DNA from: Alphaproteobacteria bacterium
GTDB lineage: Bacteria > Pseudomonadota > Alphaproteobacteria > SMXS01
NCBI GenBank assembly: GCA_028284945.1
Contig: JANQQJ010000023.1
Span: 62,001 to 126,000, forward strand
Direction: 5' to 3'
DNA: 64,000 bases
This document shows positions 15,259 to 26,024 of the stretch, piece after piece. Made by a program: the position numbers and the translations under genes. Each line of letters begins with the position of its first letter. The stretch's first letter is position 1. The notes beneath the pieces were generated by a model that searched no databases, was not told where the DNA came from, and saw only the letters and a program-made list of their open reading frames with translations.

Positions 15259-16698
15259 CTACTCTTTGACAACCAGGTGGTCCGCGGCCTCAAGCATCAG
15301 ATCGATATCCATTACCGGCGGTTTCCCCTCGAACCGGCAGGTTGCAACGACGTGACGCATCATAAACGCCGGGTGGAACCGGGCCAGGACCATATTGTTC
15401 TTGGCATAGAAGTCCTGCAAAAGTCGTTCGAGGACCAGCGGGTCGAATTCCACGCCGTTCTCTTCACAAACCTTCATGAAAATCTGTCCATATTCTTCGA
15501 TATGGGGCGAACTGATCCGGAACTTGTATGGAATTCGCCGCAGCATGGCGTCATCCATCAACTTGCTGGGGGGCTTGTTGGTCGAAAAAATGATCAGACC
15601 ATCGAACGGAACCGTGAAGGTCTTGCCGGTTGGTAGGGTCAGATAGTCTACCCGTCGCTCCAGCGGAAAAATCCAGCGATTGAGGATATCCTCCACCCGG
15701 ACAGCCTGACGGCCTAGATCGTCGATCAAAAACACGCCGCCCAGTGCCTTCAGCTGCATGGGCGCCTCACTGAAGCGCAGATTGGCATCGTGCGATACGT
15801 CAAGCATATCCAGCGTCAGTTCACCGCCCGTGATCGCCACCGGCCGTTGACACCGAACCCATCTGGGATCCTCATCCGAGCGCCGCAGCCGACTGCTTGA
15901 AACCGGTTTGTCATTCGCCGCCGGCGCACCCACTACGGTATGAATCGTGCGGTCATAGATGTTGATGATATGCCCGCTGACATAAACCGCATGGGGCACA
16001 TAGACATATTGCTCGAAACTACGGGTGATACCGACTGCGAGGGTTGTCTTACCGTTGCCCGGCGCGCCATAGAGCAGCATGGCGCGGCCCGAATTCACCG
16101 AAGGCCCCAACTGATTGAGCAAATCGTCATCCAAAACCAGGTGGCTGAGCGACCGTTGCAATCTTTCGTGGTCAACCCGGTCGTTGACGATCCGCTGCCG
16201 AAGAATTTGATCCCGGTAGTTTTCCAGCGTAACCGGCGCTGGACCGGCATATTGCGATCGCGAAAGCGCTCGGTTTGCCGCTTCCCGGCCAATGTCGCTG
16301 AGTCCATAGCGAATGTCTGTGATCAGGGTTGACCCCTCTGAGGAGCCCAAAGCCTCGATAAGCCGTCTCTCGCGGGCAATTTCGACGAGCTCTTCGACAA
16401 CGCCGAAGGGCAGCTTGATTTCATCACAAATCGCTGATTTGGACTCATGGCCGTAAACGAACATGATCTTGACCAGCAAATCGAGCAGGAACGCCGTTTC
16501 GAGCCCCGTGTCCTGCAACCTCGTGATCGGTGGCACGGCATAGCTGAAAAAGGTGTCGAGCTGATCGGTGGTTATCGCGCCCACGGCAAGCAAGCACTCG
16601 CCCAAGGGCAGCCCGGACTGGTCCTGTTCTTCAAGAGCCGCGTTCAGGCCTTCCTGGCTGATCAGGCCCGCGTCAATTAACTCGTTACCAAGTGCCAC
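15259..16698 (-). CDS. AAA ATPase with GspE-N (MSHEN)-like N-terminal domain
   Basis: 479 residues from the GTG at 16698 (AGGAGG six bases upstream; another GTG lies directly against the SD). Residues ~1–50 resemble the GspE/PilB N-terminal domain (LGNELIDAGLISQEGLNAAL, then PLGECLLAVGAITTDQL). Residues ~70–170 form a helical/winged-helix linker ending SQYAGPAPVTLENYRDQI. The AAA module follows: Walker A GAPGNGKTT (211–219), Walker B VFLIDDLG, and sensor IIFSTN. The family is widespread in alphaproteobacteria, planctomycetes and myxobacteria without a firm role. It diverges from the repeat-protein operon at 16851 across a 152 bp promoter region. Confidence 0.8.
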   Translation of the reverse strand: MALGNELIDAGLISQEGLNAALEEQDQSGLPLGECLLAVGAITTDQLDTFFSYAVPPITRLQDTGLETAFLLDLLVKIMFVYGHESKSAICDEIKLPFGVVEELVEIARERRLIEALGSSEGSTLITDIRYGLSDIGREAANRALSRSQYAGPAPVTLENYRDQILRQRIVNDRVDHERLQRSLSHLVLDDDLLNQLGPSVNSGRAMLLYGAPGNGKTTLAVGITRSFEQYVYVPHAVYVSGHIINIYDRTIHTVVGAPAANDKPVSSSRLRRSDEDPRWVRCQRPVAITGGELTLDMLDVSHDANLRFSEAPMQLKALGGVFLIDDLGRQAVRVEDILNRWIFPLERRVDYLTLPTGKTFTVPFDGLIIFSTNKPPSKLMDDAMLRRIPYKFRISSPHIEEYGQIFMKVCEENGVEFDPLVLERLLQDFYAKNNMVLARFHPAFMMRHVVATCRFEGKPPVMDIDLMLEAADHLVVKE

Positions 16699-16850
16699 CG
16701 GCACCCTCCTTCGTTGGACGGTTCCAGCTCCCTTTGATGGCGCATAGTGGCACACACCACAACAACATAGGAACCCTGCGTGAACAGCAGTTGCCAATCA
16801 GCGACGAAAACAATACTTTCCCATCAGAAGTTCATTGAATGAGGTTAGCC

Positions 16851-17099
16851 ATGACCAAAAAGCTTATTGCAACGCAACCGATCTCATCTGATCGCAAGGG
16901 TGTCCGCCTGAGCGCAGGGTCGTCGACGGCGACAAAAAGTGGTGGTTACGGCGACGCATATGGCTATGGCGATGCCTATGGTACAGCCGAAAACTATAGC
17001 GGCGCCTACGGTTATGGCGATGCGTATGGTTACGGCGACGCATATGGGTACGGGTACGGCGACGCCTATGGCTATGGCGATACCCCGACAAAAACCTAG
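16851..17099 (+). CDS. GYGDAY-repeat protein, 82 aa
   Basis: A basic 31-residue N-terminus (MTKKLIATQPISSDRKGVRL, then SAGSSTATKSG) is followed by ~46 residues of GYGDAY repeats and a short TPTKT tail. Five full GYGDAY units, one GYGD, one extra GY and one diverged insert (GTAENYSGAY) are present. There is no signal peptide and no cysteine. ATG 16851 is preferred to 16839 because GAGGTT lies before it. The leader-plus-repetitive-core layout recalls precursors of modified peptides or a Tyr/Gly-rich structural protein. The gene is 8 bp upstream of the unknown 243-aa protein and divergent from an AAA ATPase. Function unknown. Confidence 0.7.
   Translation: MTKKLIATQPISSDRKGVRLSAGSSTATKSGGYGDAYGYGDAYGTAENYSGAYGYGDAYGYGDAYGYGYGDAYGYGDTPTKT
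16944..17081 (+). repeat. In-frame GYGDAY-coding repeat tract
   Basis: An 18-bp unit encoding GYGDAY repeated with different synonymous codons (GGTTACGGCGACGCATAT, GGCTATGGCGATGCCTAT, GGTTATGGCGATGCGTAT). Two copies are identical in DNA (from 16944 and from 17028 approximately). The codon variation shows that the protein sequence, not the DNA, is being kept. Confidence 0.85.
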
Positions 17100-17107
17100 C
17101 AACACCA

Positions 17108-17839
17108 ATGGCACCGGCGCCGGACAAGTCTCCGGTCAAGATCGGCTGGTTAGTCGATACACCTAAGGCCGGTTTTCTCTATTCAGCCCCCCGCCCCGTC
17201 AAAGCGCAGCGGATCGTGCCCCTCTCGGCACGGGCCGTGCAATCCTGCCCGGCAGTCAACGAGATCGAGCGGCGCCTGTTCGAAGTAACCTTCCCGTTTG
17301 ACCTGCGCTTGCGCTACGAGCGCGATGGCGACGAGCACCATCTCTATTCTGTTCCGGAAGGGACCCGTATTGACGACGATCTGGTGCCCCAGCACGTCTT
17401 CTTAATGAAGCCGGATCATTGGCGGGATCCAGCGCGTCCAGTCATCCAAATCCGCGCGCCCTATGTTTTCGTCGCTGATGAGCGTGTCTATCTCAATCAA
17501 CTACCGCCATTTCTGAGCCGGTCGTTTGCGCGCTGGCCGGGGACAATGACCGCGGGCCGATTTCCCACCGACATTTGGCCGCGGATTTTGTCATGGGGGT
17601 TTGAATGGGAAGATATTGATCGGGATTTGGTCTTTCGGCGCGGCGACCCATGGTTTTATCTGCAGTTTGAGACTGAACACCCAGACCAGCGGATCGATTT
17701 GGTACCGGCTGAAAATACCGCGGAACTGCAGACCTATCGCCAAGGGTTGGCCGACGTCGTGAAATATACATCAAATACATTCGCACTCTTCGATACGGCA
17801 ACAGCGCGCCGGCCAAAGAAACTGCTTCAAGAACGCTGA
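17108..17839 (+). CDS. Unknown protein linked to the GYGDAY-repeat protein, 243 aa
   Basis: Begins 8 bp after the repeat-protein stop, so the two are co-transcribed. It is soluble, without a signal peptide, and very rich in Trp, Phe, Pro and Arg. Notable stretches are IERRLFEVTFPFDLRLRYER, VIQIRAPYVFVADERVYLNQ, RFPTDIWPRILSWGFEWEDI and FRRGDPWFYLQFET. The order 'small aromatic motifs, then W..F, then (K/R)GxPxxYLxF' vaguely recalls DUF6065-type proteins, but I cannot establish homology. No cofactor motif (radical SAM, kinase, ATP-grasp, P450) is visible. It could be a modifying enzyme, chaperone or partner of the repeat protein. Confidence 0.65.
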   Translation: MAPAPDKSPVKIGWLVDTPKAGFLYSAPRPVKAQRIVPLSARAVQSCPAVNEIERRLFEVTFPFDLRLRYERDGDEHHLYSVPEGTRIDDDLVPQHVFLMKPDHWRDPARPVIQIRAPYVFVADERVYLNQLPPFLSRSFARWPGTMTAGRFPTDIWPRILSWGFEWEDIDRDLVFRRGDPWFYLQFETEHPDQRIDLVPAENTAELQTYRQGLADVVKYTSNTFALFDTATARRPKKLLQER

Positions 17840-18033
17840 AGATCTGTTTTGAAAGAACCCTCTATCCGATGGCGCGCCAATCGAACCGTTACATTTCTTT
17901 ACTTTGAATTTACTTTACGAACACTTGATTATAATATTTAAAACAAATTTTACCAAAAAGAAATCATTTGAATACCTGAAGTTGCGAGAGTATCGGTAGG
18001 TAAATTAGCAACCGATCAGGCGGCCCCTATTCA

Positions 18034-20175
18034 ATGACAAGTGGCACGGGTCTCGAAGGCATTAGCAGCGTAGCGGCCATCTTATGGGCCGCTGTCGCTT
18101 GCGTTTCGCTCTACGTCATGGTTCCCACACGACCTGCCCGCACCGTGCTGGGCTGTGTTTCGGCATTTTTGATCGGCGTGGCGCTGATCTTGCAGCTCGG
18201 GATGTTTGGGGAACCGGCGATAATCGGCACGGGCACCTTTAATTCCCACACATTCGTCCTGCTCGGCGCATTACCTCTGTTATTGGCTGTATTACTCGGC
18301 GCGCGCTATCGTCAGGACCGTGCGATTCAGGATCAGGCCCTCGCCCGCACTGACGGCGCTGTCGCGGTGTTTGATGTTAAGGGAAAGCTGCAATACGTGA
18401 ACGCCGCCTTCCTTCGCCTTGTTGGATTATCTGATGCGAGGGAAGCGCTTGGGCGTCAGGCACAGGACTTTTTTTCAAATCGCGAAGACGCGGATCTCGC
18501 CCTCGACGCTGTTCTGACAGCCGGCAACTGGCACGGTGAAGTCGCGACTGTCACGCCAGACGGAACACAAAAAGAGGCAGAGATCGGCATGTCGCTGGCC
18601 CGTGATTCAGAGGGAACACCCACTGCAATCATTGGCTCCTTTGCTGATGTCGGCGAACGAAAGCTTGCTGTCCAAGAACTTAAACTCAATCAAACCCTTC
18701 TTACCGCCGTAGGCGAGGTTGCGCCCGTCGTTCTCTGGTCAGCCGACGATCAGGACAGGATTCAGTTTTCCACCGGTATTGGGCTTGATGCGTGGCAGAC
18801 CGACGGGCCCGGCGATGAAAGCAACGGCCCCTTCGCCATCGGAACAACGCTGGCCGACCTCTTCGCGGACAATCAAGATGCCACAATAAGTTTAGAGCGG
18901 GCCAAAGGCGGGCATTCCTCTCGATTTGCCCACACATTGTTTCAAGTGCCGGTTCAAACGAACATCGGCCCGCAGGTAAATTCATCGGGACGCGTTATCG
19001 GCGTCGTTGGGGTAAGCCTCGTTGAGGCGCCGGCATCTCCAGCCATTGAACAAGACGAAAGCGTCGATACAACCGATCTGAGGGATCAGCAGCTACAGAT
19101 TGTGGGCCGGCTTACCGACGGTATCGCGCACGACTTCAATAACCTCTTAACCACTATGCTGGGCAATCTGGACATGGTTGTTGAGCAAACCAGCAAGGAA
19201 TCGGACCTACACCAGTTTGCCAGTGCGGCCGCTCGCGCCGCAGAACGCGGCGCCGAACTGACACAACGGCTTATCGACTTCGCAAAGCGCCTACCGCCTG
19301 AGCCATCGGATACGGACATCAATGACCTACTTATCGGCATGCAGGCGCTGCTGAAACCGGCTCTACCACCCTTTGTATCGCTGAATATCCGCCCTGCGGT
19401 CGATCCTATTTCTGCCAATGTGGATGCCATGCAGCTCGAAGCGGCCATCATAAGTATCGCACTCGATGCCGGCGACGTTGTACCGCGTGGCGGCAAAATT
19501 GAGATTTCAGTCTCTGAAAACGGGCCCGATCAGCGCGGTTCGGCTGATCGTCACGAAAACGGTGCGTCCAATGCGGTCATCGCGATCACCATATCCAACA
19601 CTGTCGGTGAACAAACCGCAGTAGCCGACCACAGCCCCCATTCATATCCACGAGATAATTTTGCACTGGTGCGCCGTTTCGTCGAAGAGTCGAATGGTTC
19701 AATACATGTAACGTGTGAACCTGGCCAGAATGCCTCGGTTACGCTGGTCCTGCCTCGCGCCGCGTCACATCAAGAACCCGCCCAAAACTGTGATCCCGCC
19801 AAGCGCCGCATTATGGTTGTCGAGGATGACCCGGACGTGCGGGATTTCGTCGTCAATGCATTGACCCGCATGGGATACAGCGTCATCTGGGCCGCCGATG
19901 GCCACGAAGCCCTGAACGTTGCAGAAGACAATGAAACCATAGACATGTTGATCTCGGACGTTGTCCTGCCCGGCGAAATGACCGGTCCTGATGTCGTCGA
20001 CCGGCTTCTTCACCGCTTCCCGGATACAAAGGTCCTTTTCACCTCCGGATATCTGGGCGACGACCTGAAGATTCACGGGCGGTTCGAAGAAGACGCCGAA
20101 TTGCTCAGCAAGCCTTATACGATCCAGGCGCTGTCAGATAAGGTCAAGCAGGCGCTGGAACCGACAATCCATTAA
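18034..20175 (+). CDS. Hybrid histidine kinase with degenerate ATPase domain
   Basis: 713 residues. There are three or so N-terminal transmembrane helices (to ~residue 100), a PAS domain (~110–210, [20 protein letters not shown]), a second PAS-like region, a HisKA dimerisation helix with phospho-acceptor His366 ([11 protein letters not shown]), and a C-terminal receiver with Asp642 (LISDVVLPG). The catalytic ATP-binding part is eroded. The N-box NxxxNARDAM-type motif reads [14 protein letters not shown], the DxGxG box reads ISNTVGE, and no GTGLGL G2 box is present. It may therefore be a pseudokinase or act by phosphotransfer with a partner kinase. A 194 bp AT-rich region upstream carries no gene. 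The 3' end overlaps ivd by 4 bases. Confidence 0.85.
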   Translation: MTSGTGLEGISSVAAILWAAVACVSLYVMVPTRPARTVLGCVSAFLIGVALILQLGMFGEPAIIGTGTFNSHTFVLLGALPLLLAVLLGARYRQDRAIQDQALARTDGAVAVFDVKGKLQYVNAAFLRLVGLSDAREALGRQAQDFFSNREDADLALDAVLTAGNWHGEVATVTPDGTQKEAEIGMSLARDSEGTPTAIIGSFADVGERKLAVQELKLNQTLLTAVGEVAPVVLWSADDQDRIQFSTGIGLDAWQTDGPGDESNGPFAIGTTLADLFADNQDATISLERAKGGHSSRFAHTLFQVPVQTNIGPQVNSSGRVIGVVGVSLVEAPASPAIEQDESVDTTDLRDQQLQIVGRLTDGIAHDFNNLLTTMLGNLDMVVEQTSKESDLHQFASAAARAAERGAELTQRLIDFAKRLPPEPSDTDINDLLIGMQALLKPALPPFVSLNIRPAVDPISANVDAMQLEAAIISIALDAGDVVPRGGKIEISVSENGPDQRGSADRHENGASNAVIAITISNTVGEQTAVADHSPHSYPRDNFALVRRFVEESNGSIHVTCEPGQNASVTLVLPRAASHQEPAQNCDPAKRRIMVVEDDPDVRDFVVNALTRMGYSVIWAADGHEALNVAEDNETIDMLISDVVLPGEMTGPDVVDRLLHRFPDTKVLFTSGYLGDDLKIHGRFEEDAELLSKPYTIQALSDKVKQALEPTIH

Positions 20176-21338
20176 GCCGTCTCGGCGAACAATTCGCGGC
20201 CAATCAGCATCCGCCTGATTTCACTTGTGCCGGCCCCGATCTCATACAGTTTTGCATCGCGCAGCAATCGACCGGTTGGGTACTCGTTGATATAGCCGTT
20301 TCCGCCCAGCGCCTGAATCGCGTCCAGCGCCATGGCCGTCGCCTTCTCCGCAGCATAAAGAATACAGCCGGCAGCGTCTTTTCGCGTCGTCTCCCCACGG
20401 TCACAGGCCTGAGCAACCGCGTAGACATAAGAACGGCAAGCCCCCCAGGTGGTGTACATATCCGCCAACTTGGCCTGCATGAGCTGGAACGTTCCAATGG
20501 GCCTGCCGAATTGTTCGCGTTCGTGAACATAGGGAACAACCGCATCCAGACAGGCTGCCATGATACCCAGCGGGCCACCGGCAAGAACCACGCGTTCGTA
20601 GTCAAGACCGGACATCAATACATGGACCCCACCATTTTCTTCACCAAGGATGTTATCGAACGGAAGCTCACAGTCCTCAAATACAAGCTCACAGGTATTC
20701 GAGCCGCGCATCCCGAGCTTGTCGAGCTTTTGCGCTGTTGAGAACCCGACCATCCCTTTCTCAACCAGAAACGCGGTTATCCCGCCGGATCCGGCATCAG
20801 GATCTGTCTTTGCATAGACCACCAGAACGTCAGCATCCGGGCCGTTGGTAATCCACATCTTCGACCCGTTCAGCACGAAGCCTGTGTTCCTTTTCTCGGC
20901 CCTCAGACGCATGCTGACGACATCGGAGCCGGCGCCTGGTTCGCTCATCGCCAATGCGCCGACAGAGGTTCCCGCGATCAGGCCGGGTAAATACCGCTCT
21001 TTCTGTTCGGCGGTCCCGTTTCTCACAATCTGGTTCACACAAAGATTTGAATGGGCGCCATAGGAAAGCCCAATGCTTGCCGAAGCCCTGGAGATCTCTT
21101 CCATGACGATCACATGAGCCAGATAACCGAGATTGGCGCCACCAAACTGGTCCGGCGCTGTAACGCCCAGGACCCCGAGTTCTCCTAGCTTTTCCCACAT
21201 GCCCTCAGGGAATTCGTTTCGTTCATCTATCTCGGCAGCCAAGGGCGCCAGTTCAGCTTCGGAAAAACGCCGCACACTGTCACGCAACATGTCGACTTCG
21301 TCGCCATGATCGAAACGAAGGTTTGGGAAGTGTTGCAT
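20172..21338 (-). CDS. ivd: Isovaleryl-CoA dehydrogenase
   Basis: 388 residues of the acyl-CoA dehydrogenase family, FAD-dependent, oxidising isovaleryl-CoA to 3-methylcrotonyl-CoA in leucine breakdown. Signatures: [30 protein letters not shown], and the C-terminal [20 protein letters not shown] followed by [10 protein letters not shown]. The catalytic Glu sits in [20 protein letters not shown], the arrangement specific to the IVD subgroup, which takes its base from this helix and not from the C-terminal position. No methylcrotonyl-CoA carboxylase genes follow in this window. Convergent overlap of 4 bp with the kinase gene. Confidence 0.9.
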   Translation of the reverse strand: MQHFPNLRFDHGDEVDMLRDSVRRFSEAELAPLAAEIDERNEFPEGMWEKLGELGVLGVTAPDQFGGANLGYLAHVIVMEEISRASASIGLSYGAHSNLCVNQIVRNGTAEQKERYLPGLIAGTSVGALAMSEPGAGSDVVSMRLRAEKRNTGFVLNGSKMWITNGPDADVLVVYAKTDPDAGSGGITAFLVEKGMVGFSTAQKLDKLGMRGSNTCELVFEDCELPFDNILGEENGGVHVLMSGLDYERVVLAGGPLGIMAACLDAVVPYVHEREQFGRPIGTFQLMQAKLADMYTTWGACRSYVYAVAQACDRGETTRKDAAGCILYAAEKATAMALDAIQALGGNGYINEYPTGRLLRDAKLYEIGAGTSEIRRMLIGRELFAETA

Positions 21339-21423
21339 CGATATTTCTCTCTCAGCCTCTGCCTCATATGCTATTCGACAATACCCGAACCAAAAAGCGC
21401 TTAGAGAAAGGGCCTGGAGTGGG

Positions 21424-21783
21424 ATGAAAACCGGGATCTATGCCGTGATGATCACGATCATGCTGGCAAACTTCGCGACGGCCCGTGCGGAATGCTTCGC
21501 TGATGGCCACAAATGGGATGAATGGAATCGCGCGCCTGAAAACCTCGGTGAGGTGATGCAACTGGGCTTCACCCGGGGCTTTGTCGACACAATGGTGCTT
21601 TGGCACAAGAACGCGGGCATCGAGCCCAGCTGGGTCGAAACCTGTGTTGTCCCGAAATCGGCCAGCGAAGTTCGCAATATATTTACCGCCTATGTTGCCA
21701 AGAATCCGCGCAACAAGGATCAGTGTATGTCTGATTTGGCACTGGCGGCCCTAACAGAAGCCTGCAGCACGCAGGAGAATTGA
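21424..21783 (+). CDS. Exported Rap1a/Tai-like protein, 119 aa
   Basis: A cleavable signal peptide ([21 protein letters not shown]) precedes a small all-helical domain with four cysteines. The pattern [11 protein letters not shown], then [20 protein letters not shown] and [20 protein letters not shown] fits Rap1a/Tai family periplasmic proteins. Some members are immunity proteins to T6SS amidases, but most in alphaproteobacteria are solitary with unknown role. No toxin or secretion gene is nearby, so an immunity function is not supported here. Confidence 0.6.
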   Translation: MKTGIYAVMITIMLANFATARAECFADGHKWDEWNRAPENLGEVMQLGFTRGFVDTMVLWHKNAGIEPSWVETCVVPKSASEVRNIFTAYVAKNPRNKDQCMSDLALAALTEACSTQEN

Positions 21784-21859
21784 GAAGCCTCAGCCGCTGG
21801 CATTCATCTGCTTAATCATCTAGTCTCACGTCTCCTTCCGAAACGGCGACGCCGCAGCT

Positions 21860-22885
21860 TTGCTCAGGCAGATCAAAAACAAACTGACACGTACCCGCGC
21901 AGGGTCGGCATTTGCCGCGTCCGTTCTTCGCCAGAAGTCGGATAAGCAGACAAAGAGCCTTCGACCGCTGCGCACCCTGCCGCAGCCAAGCCAAAATGAC
22001 CTGGTTTGCATTACGTGTTTGCTGAACGAACGCGCGCGCCTGCCTGAATTCCTGCGTCACTATCGTGAAATGGGCATATCCAGATTTTCGCTCGTCGACC
22101 ACAACTCGAATGACGGTAGCCAAGAGTATCTGCTGCAACAGCCGGATGTGGAGTTGTTCACCACTGACATCCCATTTCCCAAGACACGCTTTGGAACGTT
22201 ACTGCTGACCGGACTGGCCAGGCGCTATGGCCTGAACCGATGGTACCTGCACGCGGACATAGATGAACATCTAGTGTTTGATGGGTCAGAGCAGCATTCA
22301 CTCCACGACCTCATCCCGCAACTCGAAGCCCATGGCCAGCGGGCACTGCCTGCAATGCTGCTCGATATGTATCCCGATGGCCCGCTGAAACAGAGCGCTA
22401 CTCCAGACGACTCGCGGCTGCTCGACATATGCCCGATGTTTGATGGAACCGGATACGTGGCCTCAGAAGCCGCCCCCCAGCACCGCACCAAAACACGGGT
22501 GATCGACTACCAGGGCGGCCCGCGGCAACGGCTCTTCAGCACACCGGATGAAGACTTTCATCCGGTCTTGGCCAAAACGGCGCTTGTAAAGTGGGACCGC
22601 TGGACGGTCCAGACGTGGTCACATGGCGTCTATCCGGTCTCACGCAACTTTGGACCAGTCAGAGGCTGTCTGCTGCACTTCAAGCTGATGGCGGACCTTC
22701 AACAGCGTGCAGCGGCGGCGACGGCCAGCCAAAACTATTACCGCGGGTCGTATGAGCAGAAGCGGTATCGGGACGGTATCACTGAAAACCCCGAAATCAG
22801 CTTCTTGTATTCGGGCTCAAGGCGCTATGAATCCAGCAAGACCCTTGTCGATGCGGGGCTTATGCCGGCAATCAAATGGGACTAA
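21860..22885 (+). CDS. Glycosyltransferase, family 2-like (PF13704 type)
   Basis: 341 residues. The catalytic GT-A region carries CITCLLNERARLPEFLRHYR, FSLVDHNSNDGSQEYL and the metal-binding HADIDEHLVF (DxD equivalent). These are hallmarks of the Glyco_tranf_2_4/GT92-like group that transfers sugars to surface glycans. The best start is TTG 21860: a stop lies 39 bases upstream in frame and no ATG occurs before the catalytic core. No other polysaccharide genes are adjacent, and tRNA-Lys lies just downstream on the other strand. Acceptor and sugar are unknown. Confidence 0.8.
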   Translation: MLRQIKNKLTRTRAGSAFAASVLRQKSDKQTKSLRPLRTLPQPSQNDLVCITCLLNERARLPEFLRHYREMGISRFSLVDHNSNDGSQEYLLQQPDVELFTTDIPFPKTRFGTLLLTGLARRYGLNRWYLHADIDEHLVFDGSEQHSLHDLIPQLEAHGQRALPAMLLDMYPDGPLKQSATPDDSRLLDICPMFDGTGYVASEAAPQHRTKTRVIDYQGGPRQRLFSTPDEDFHPVLAKTALVKWDRWTVQTWSHGVYPVSRNFGPVRGCLLHFKLMADLQQRAAAATASQNYYRGSYEQKRYRDGITENPEISFLYSGSRRYESSKTLVDAGLMPAIKWD

Positions 22886-22915
22886 AACGGCGTCACTGAA
22901 TCTAGCGAGTGATAT

Positions 22916-22991
<76 letters not shown>

Positions 22992-23070
22992 GCCTGATGC
23001 AGGGGGCGGCTTATAGCGAAAGCCTTTGCTCTTGTCGACGCCCTGCGTTCGGCCAAGATAATCAAGCGTT

Positions 23071-23622
23071 ATGGCAGATCAAGACAGAGAACGGAATTTC
23101 TGGCGATCGGTCCGGCGCAAACGGCCCGGCCCCGCTGAGATCGTCAAACCAGGCCCTGGCCAGGAATCGGTCTGGGACTATCCGCGCCCACCGAGGCTGG
23201 AGCCGGTTATGGTTCCCTTAAAAGTGGAGCATGGCGACGCGGTTATCGCCGACACCAACAGGGGCCTTCGGGTGGTCGAAACAGCCGGTGCGCCCGTGTA
23301 CTACTTTCCGCCTTCAGACGTGGATTTAGACGTCATTCGCCCGTCGCCCGGGTCCAGCTTTTGCGAATGGAAGGGGGCGGCAGTCTATTGGGCGGTCACG
23401 ATTGCCGGCGTCACGATCGAACAGGCGGCCTGGTCCTACCCTACTCCAGACGCTGACTTTGTTGGCCTGAAAGACTACCTGGCCTTCTATGCGCAGAAAA
23501 TGGATGCGTGTTACGTCGATGGCGAGCGCGCAACGCCACAGCCAGGCCGCTTCTATGGCGGGTGGGTGACACCAAATATCGTTGGGCCCATCAAAGGCGA
23601 ACCCGGCAGCGAGTTCTGGTAA
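23071..23622 (+). CDS. DUF427 domain protein
   Basis: 183 residues. The DUF427 beta-tent fold is recognisable: VKVEHGDAVIADTNRGLRVV-like strands, APVYYFPPSDVDLDVIRPSP, SFCEWKGAAVYWAV, and ending FYGGWVTPNIVGPIKGEPGS. The family has no established biochemical role. A ~40-residue Pro-rich N-terminus (GPAEIVKPGPGQESVWDYPR) precedes the domain, a common layout. It is followed by the katG regulatory region with two ICE-type palindromes. Confidence 0.88.
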   Translation: MADQDRERNFWRSVRRKRPGPAEIVKPGPGQESVWDYPRPPRLEPVMVPLKVEHGDAVIADTNRGLRVVETAGAPVYYFPPSDVDLDVIRPSPGSSFCEWKGAAVYWAVTIAGVTIEQAAWSYPTPDADFVGLKDYLAFYAQKMDACYVDGERATPQPGRFYGGWVTPNIVGPIKGEPGSEFW

Positions 23623-23666
23623 TGAAACCCGTTCTTGATGACCCAATCCCATCACCATGAGAGTTT

Positions 23667-23683
23667 TTTAGAATTATTCTAAA
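23667..23683. promoter_or_regulatory. ICE-type box 1 (TTTAGAA-N3-TTCTAAA)
   Basis: TTTAGAATTATTCTAAA is a perfect match to the iron control element bound by Irr in alphaproteobacteria. The symmetry extends to 23 bp (T6…A6, 23664–23686). It lies just upstream of the likely katG -35 (TTGCCT, 23691–23696). Confidence 0.75.
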
Positions 23684-23690
23684 AAAGTAG

Positions 23691-25967
<2,277 letters not shown>

Positions 25968-25996
25968 GCTGATTGCAAATCTTGCACCGCATAGAA

Positions 25997-26024
25997 GGGC
26001 GGTCCTTCGGGGCCGCCCATTTTA
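25997..26024 (+). terminator. Terminator after katG
   Basis: A GC-rich hairpin GGGCGGTCC-TTCG-GGGCCGCCC (with one mismatch/wobble and a stable TTCG tetraloop), followed by ATTTTAT. It sits between convergent katG and rodA and may act in both directions. Confidence 0.8.

Noticed and set aside
16944-17081. CRISPR-like array
   Set aside because: The repeat is in frame, encodes GYGDAY without spacers, and units differ by synonymous codons.
16851-17839. A known RiPP class with its modifying enzyme
   Set aside because: No radical SAM, YcaO, lanthipeptide cyclase, MNIO or ATP-grasp gene lies nearby; the assignment would be unsupported.
21424-21783. T6SS immunity function for the Rap1a/Tai-like protein
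   Set aside because: No effector or T6SS gene is adjacent; only the fold resemblance supports it.
23664-23686. AT-rich perfect dyad as a terminator of the DUF427 gene
   Set aside because: The stem is A/T only with a one-base loop, which gives no stable hairpin; the sequence equals an ICE box and a second copy follows.
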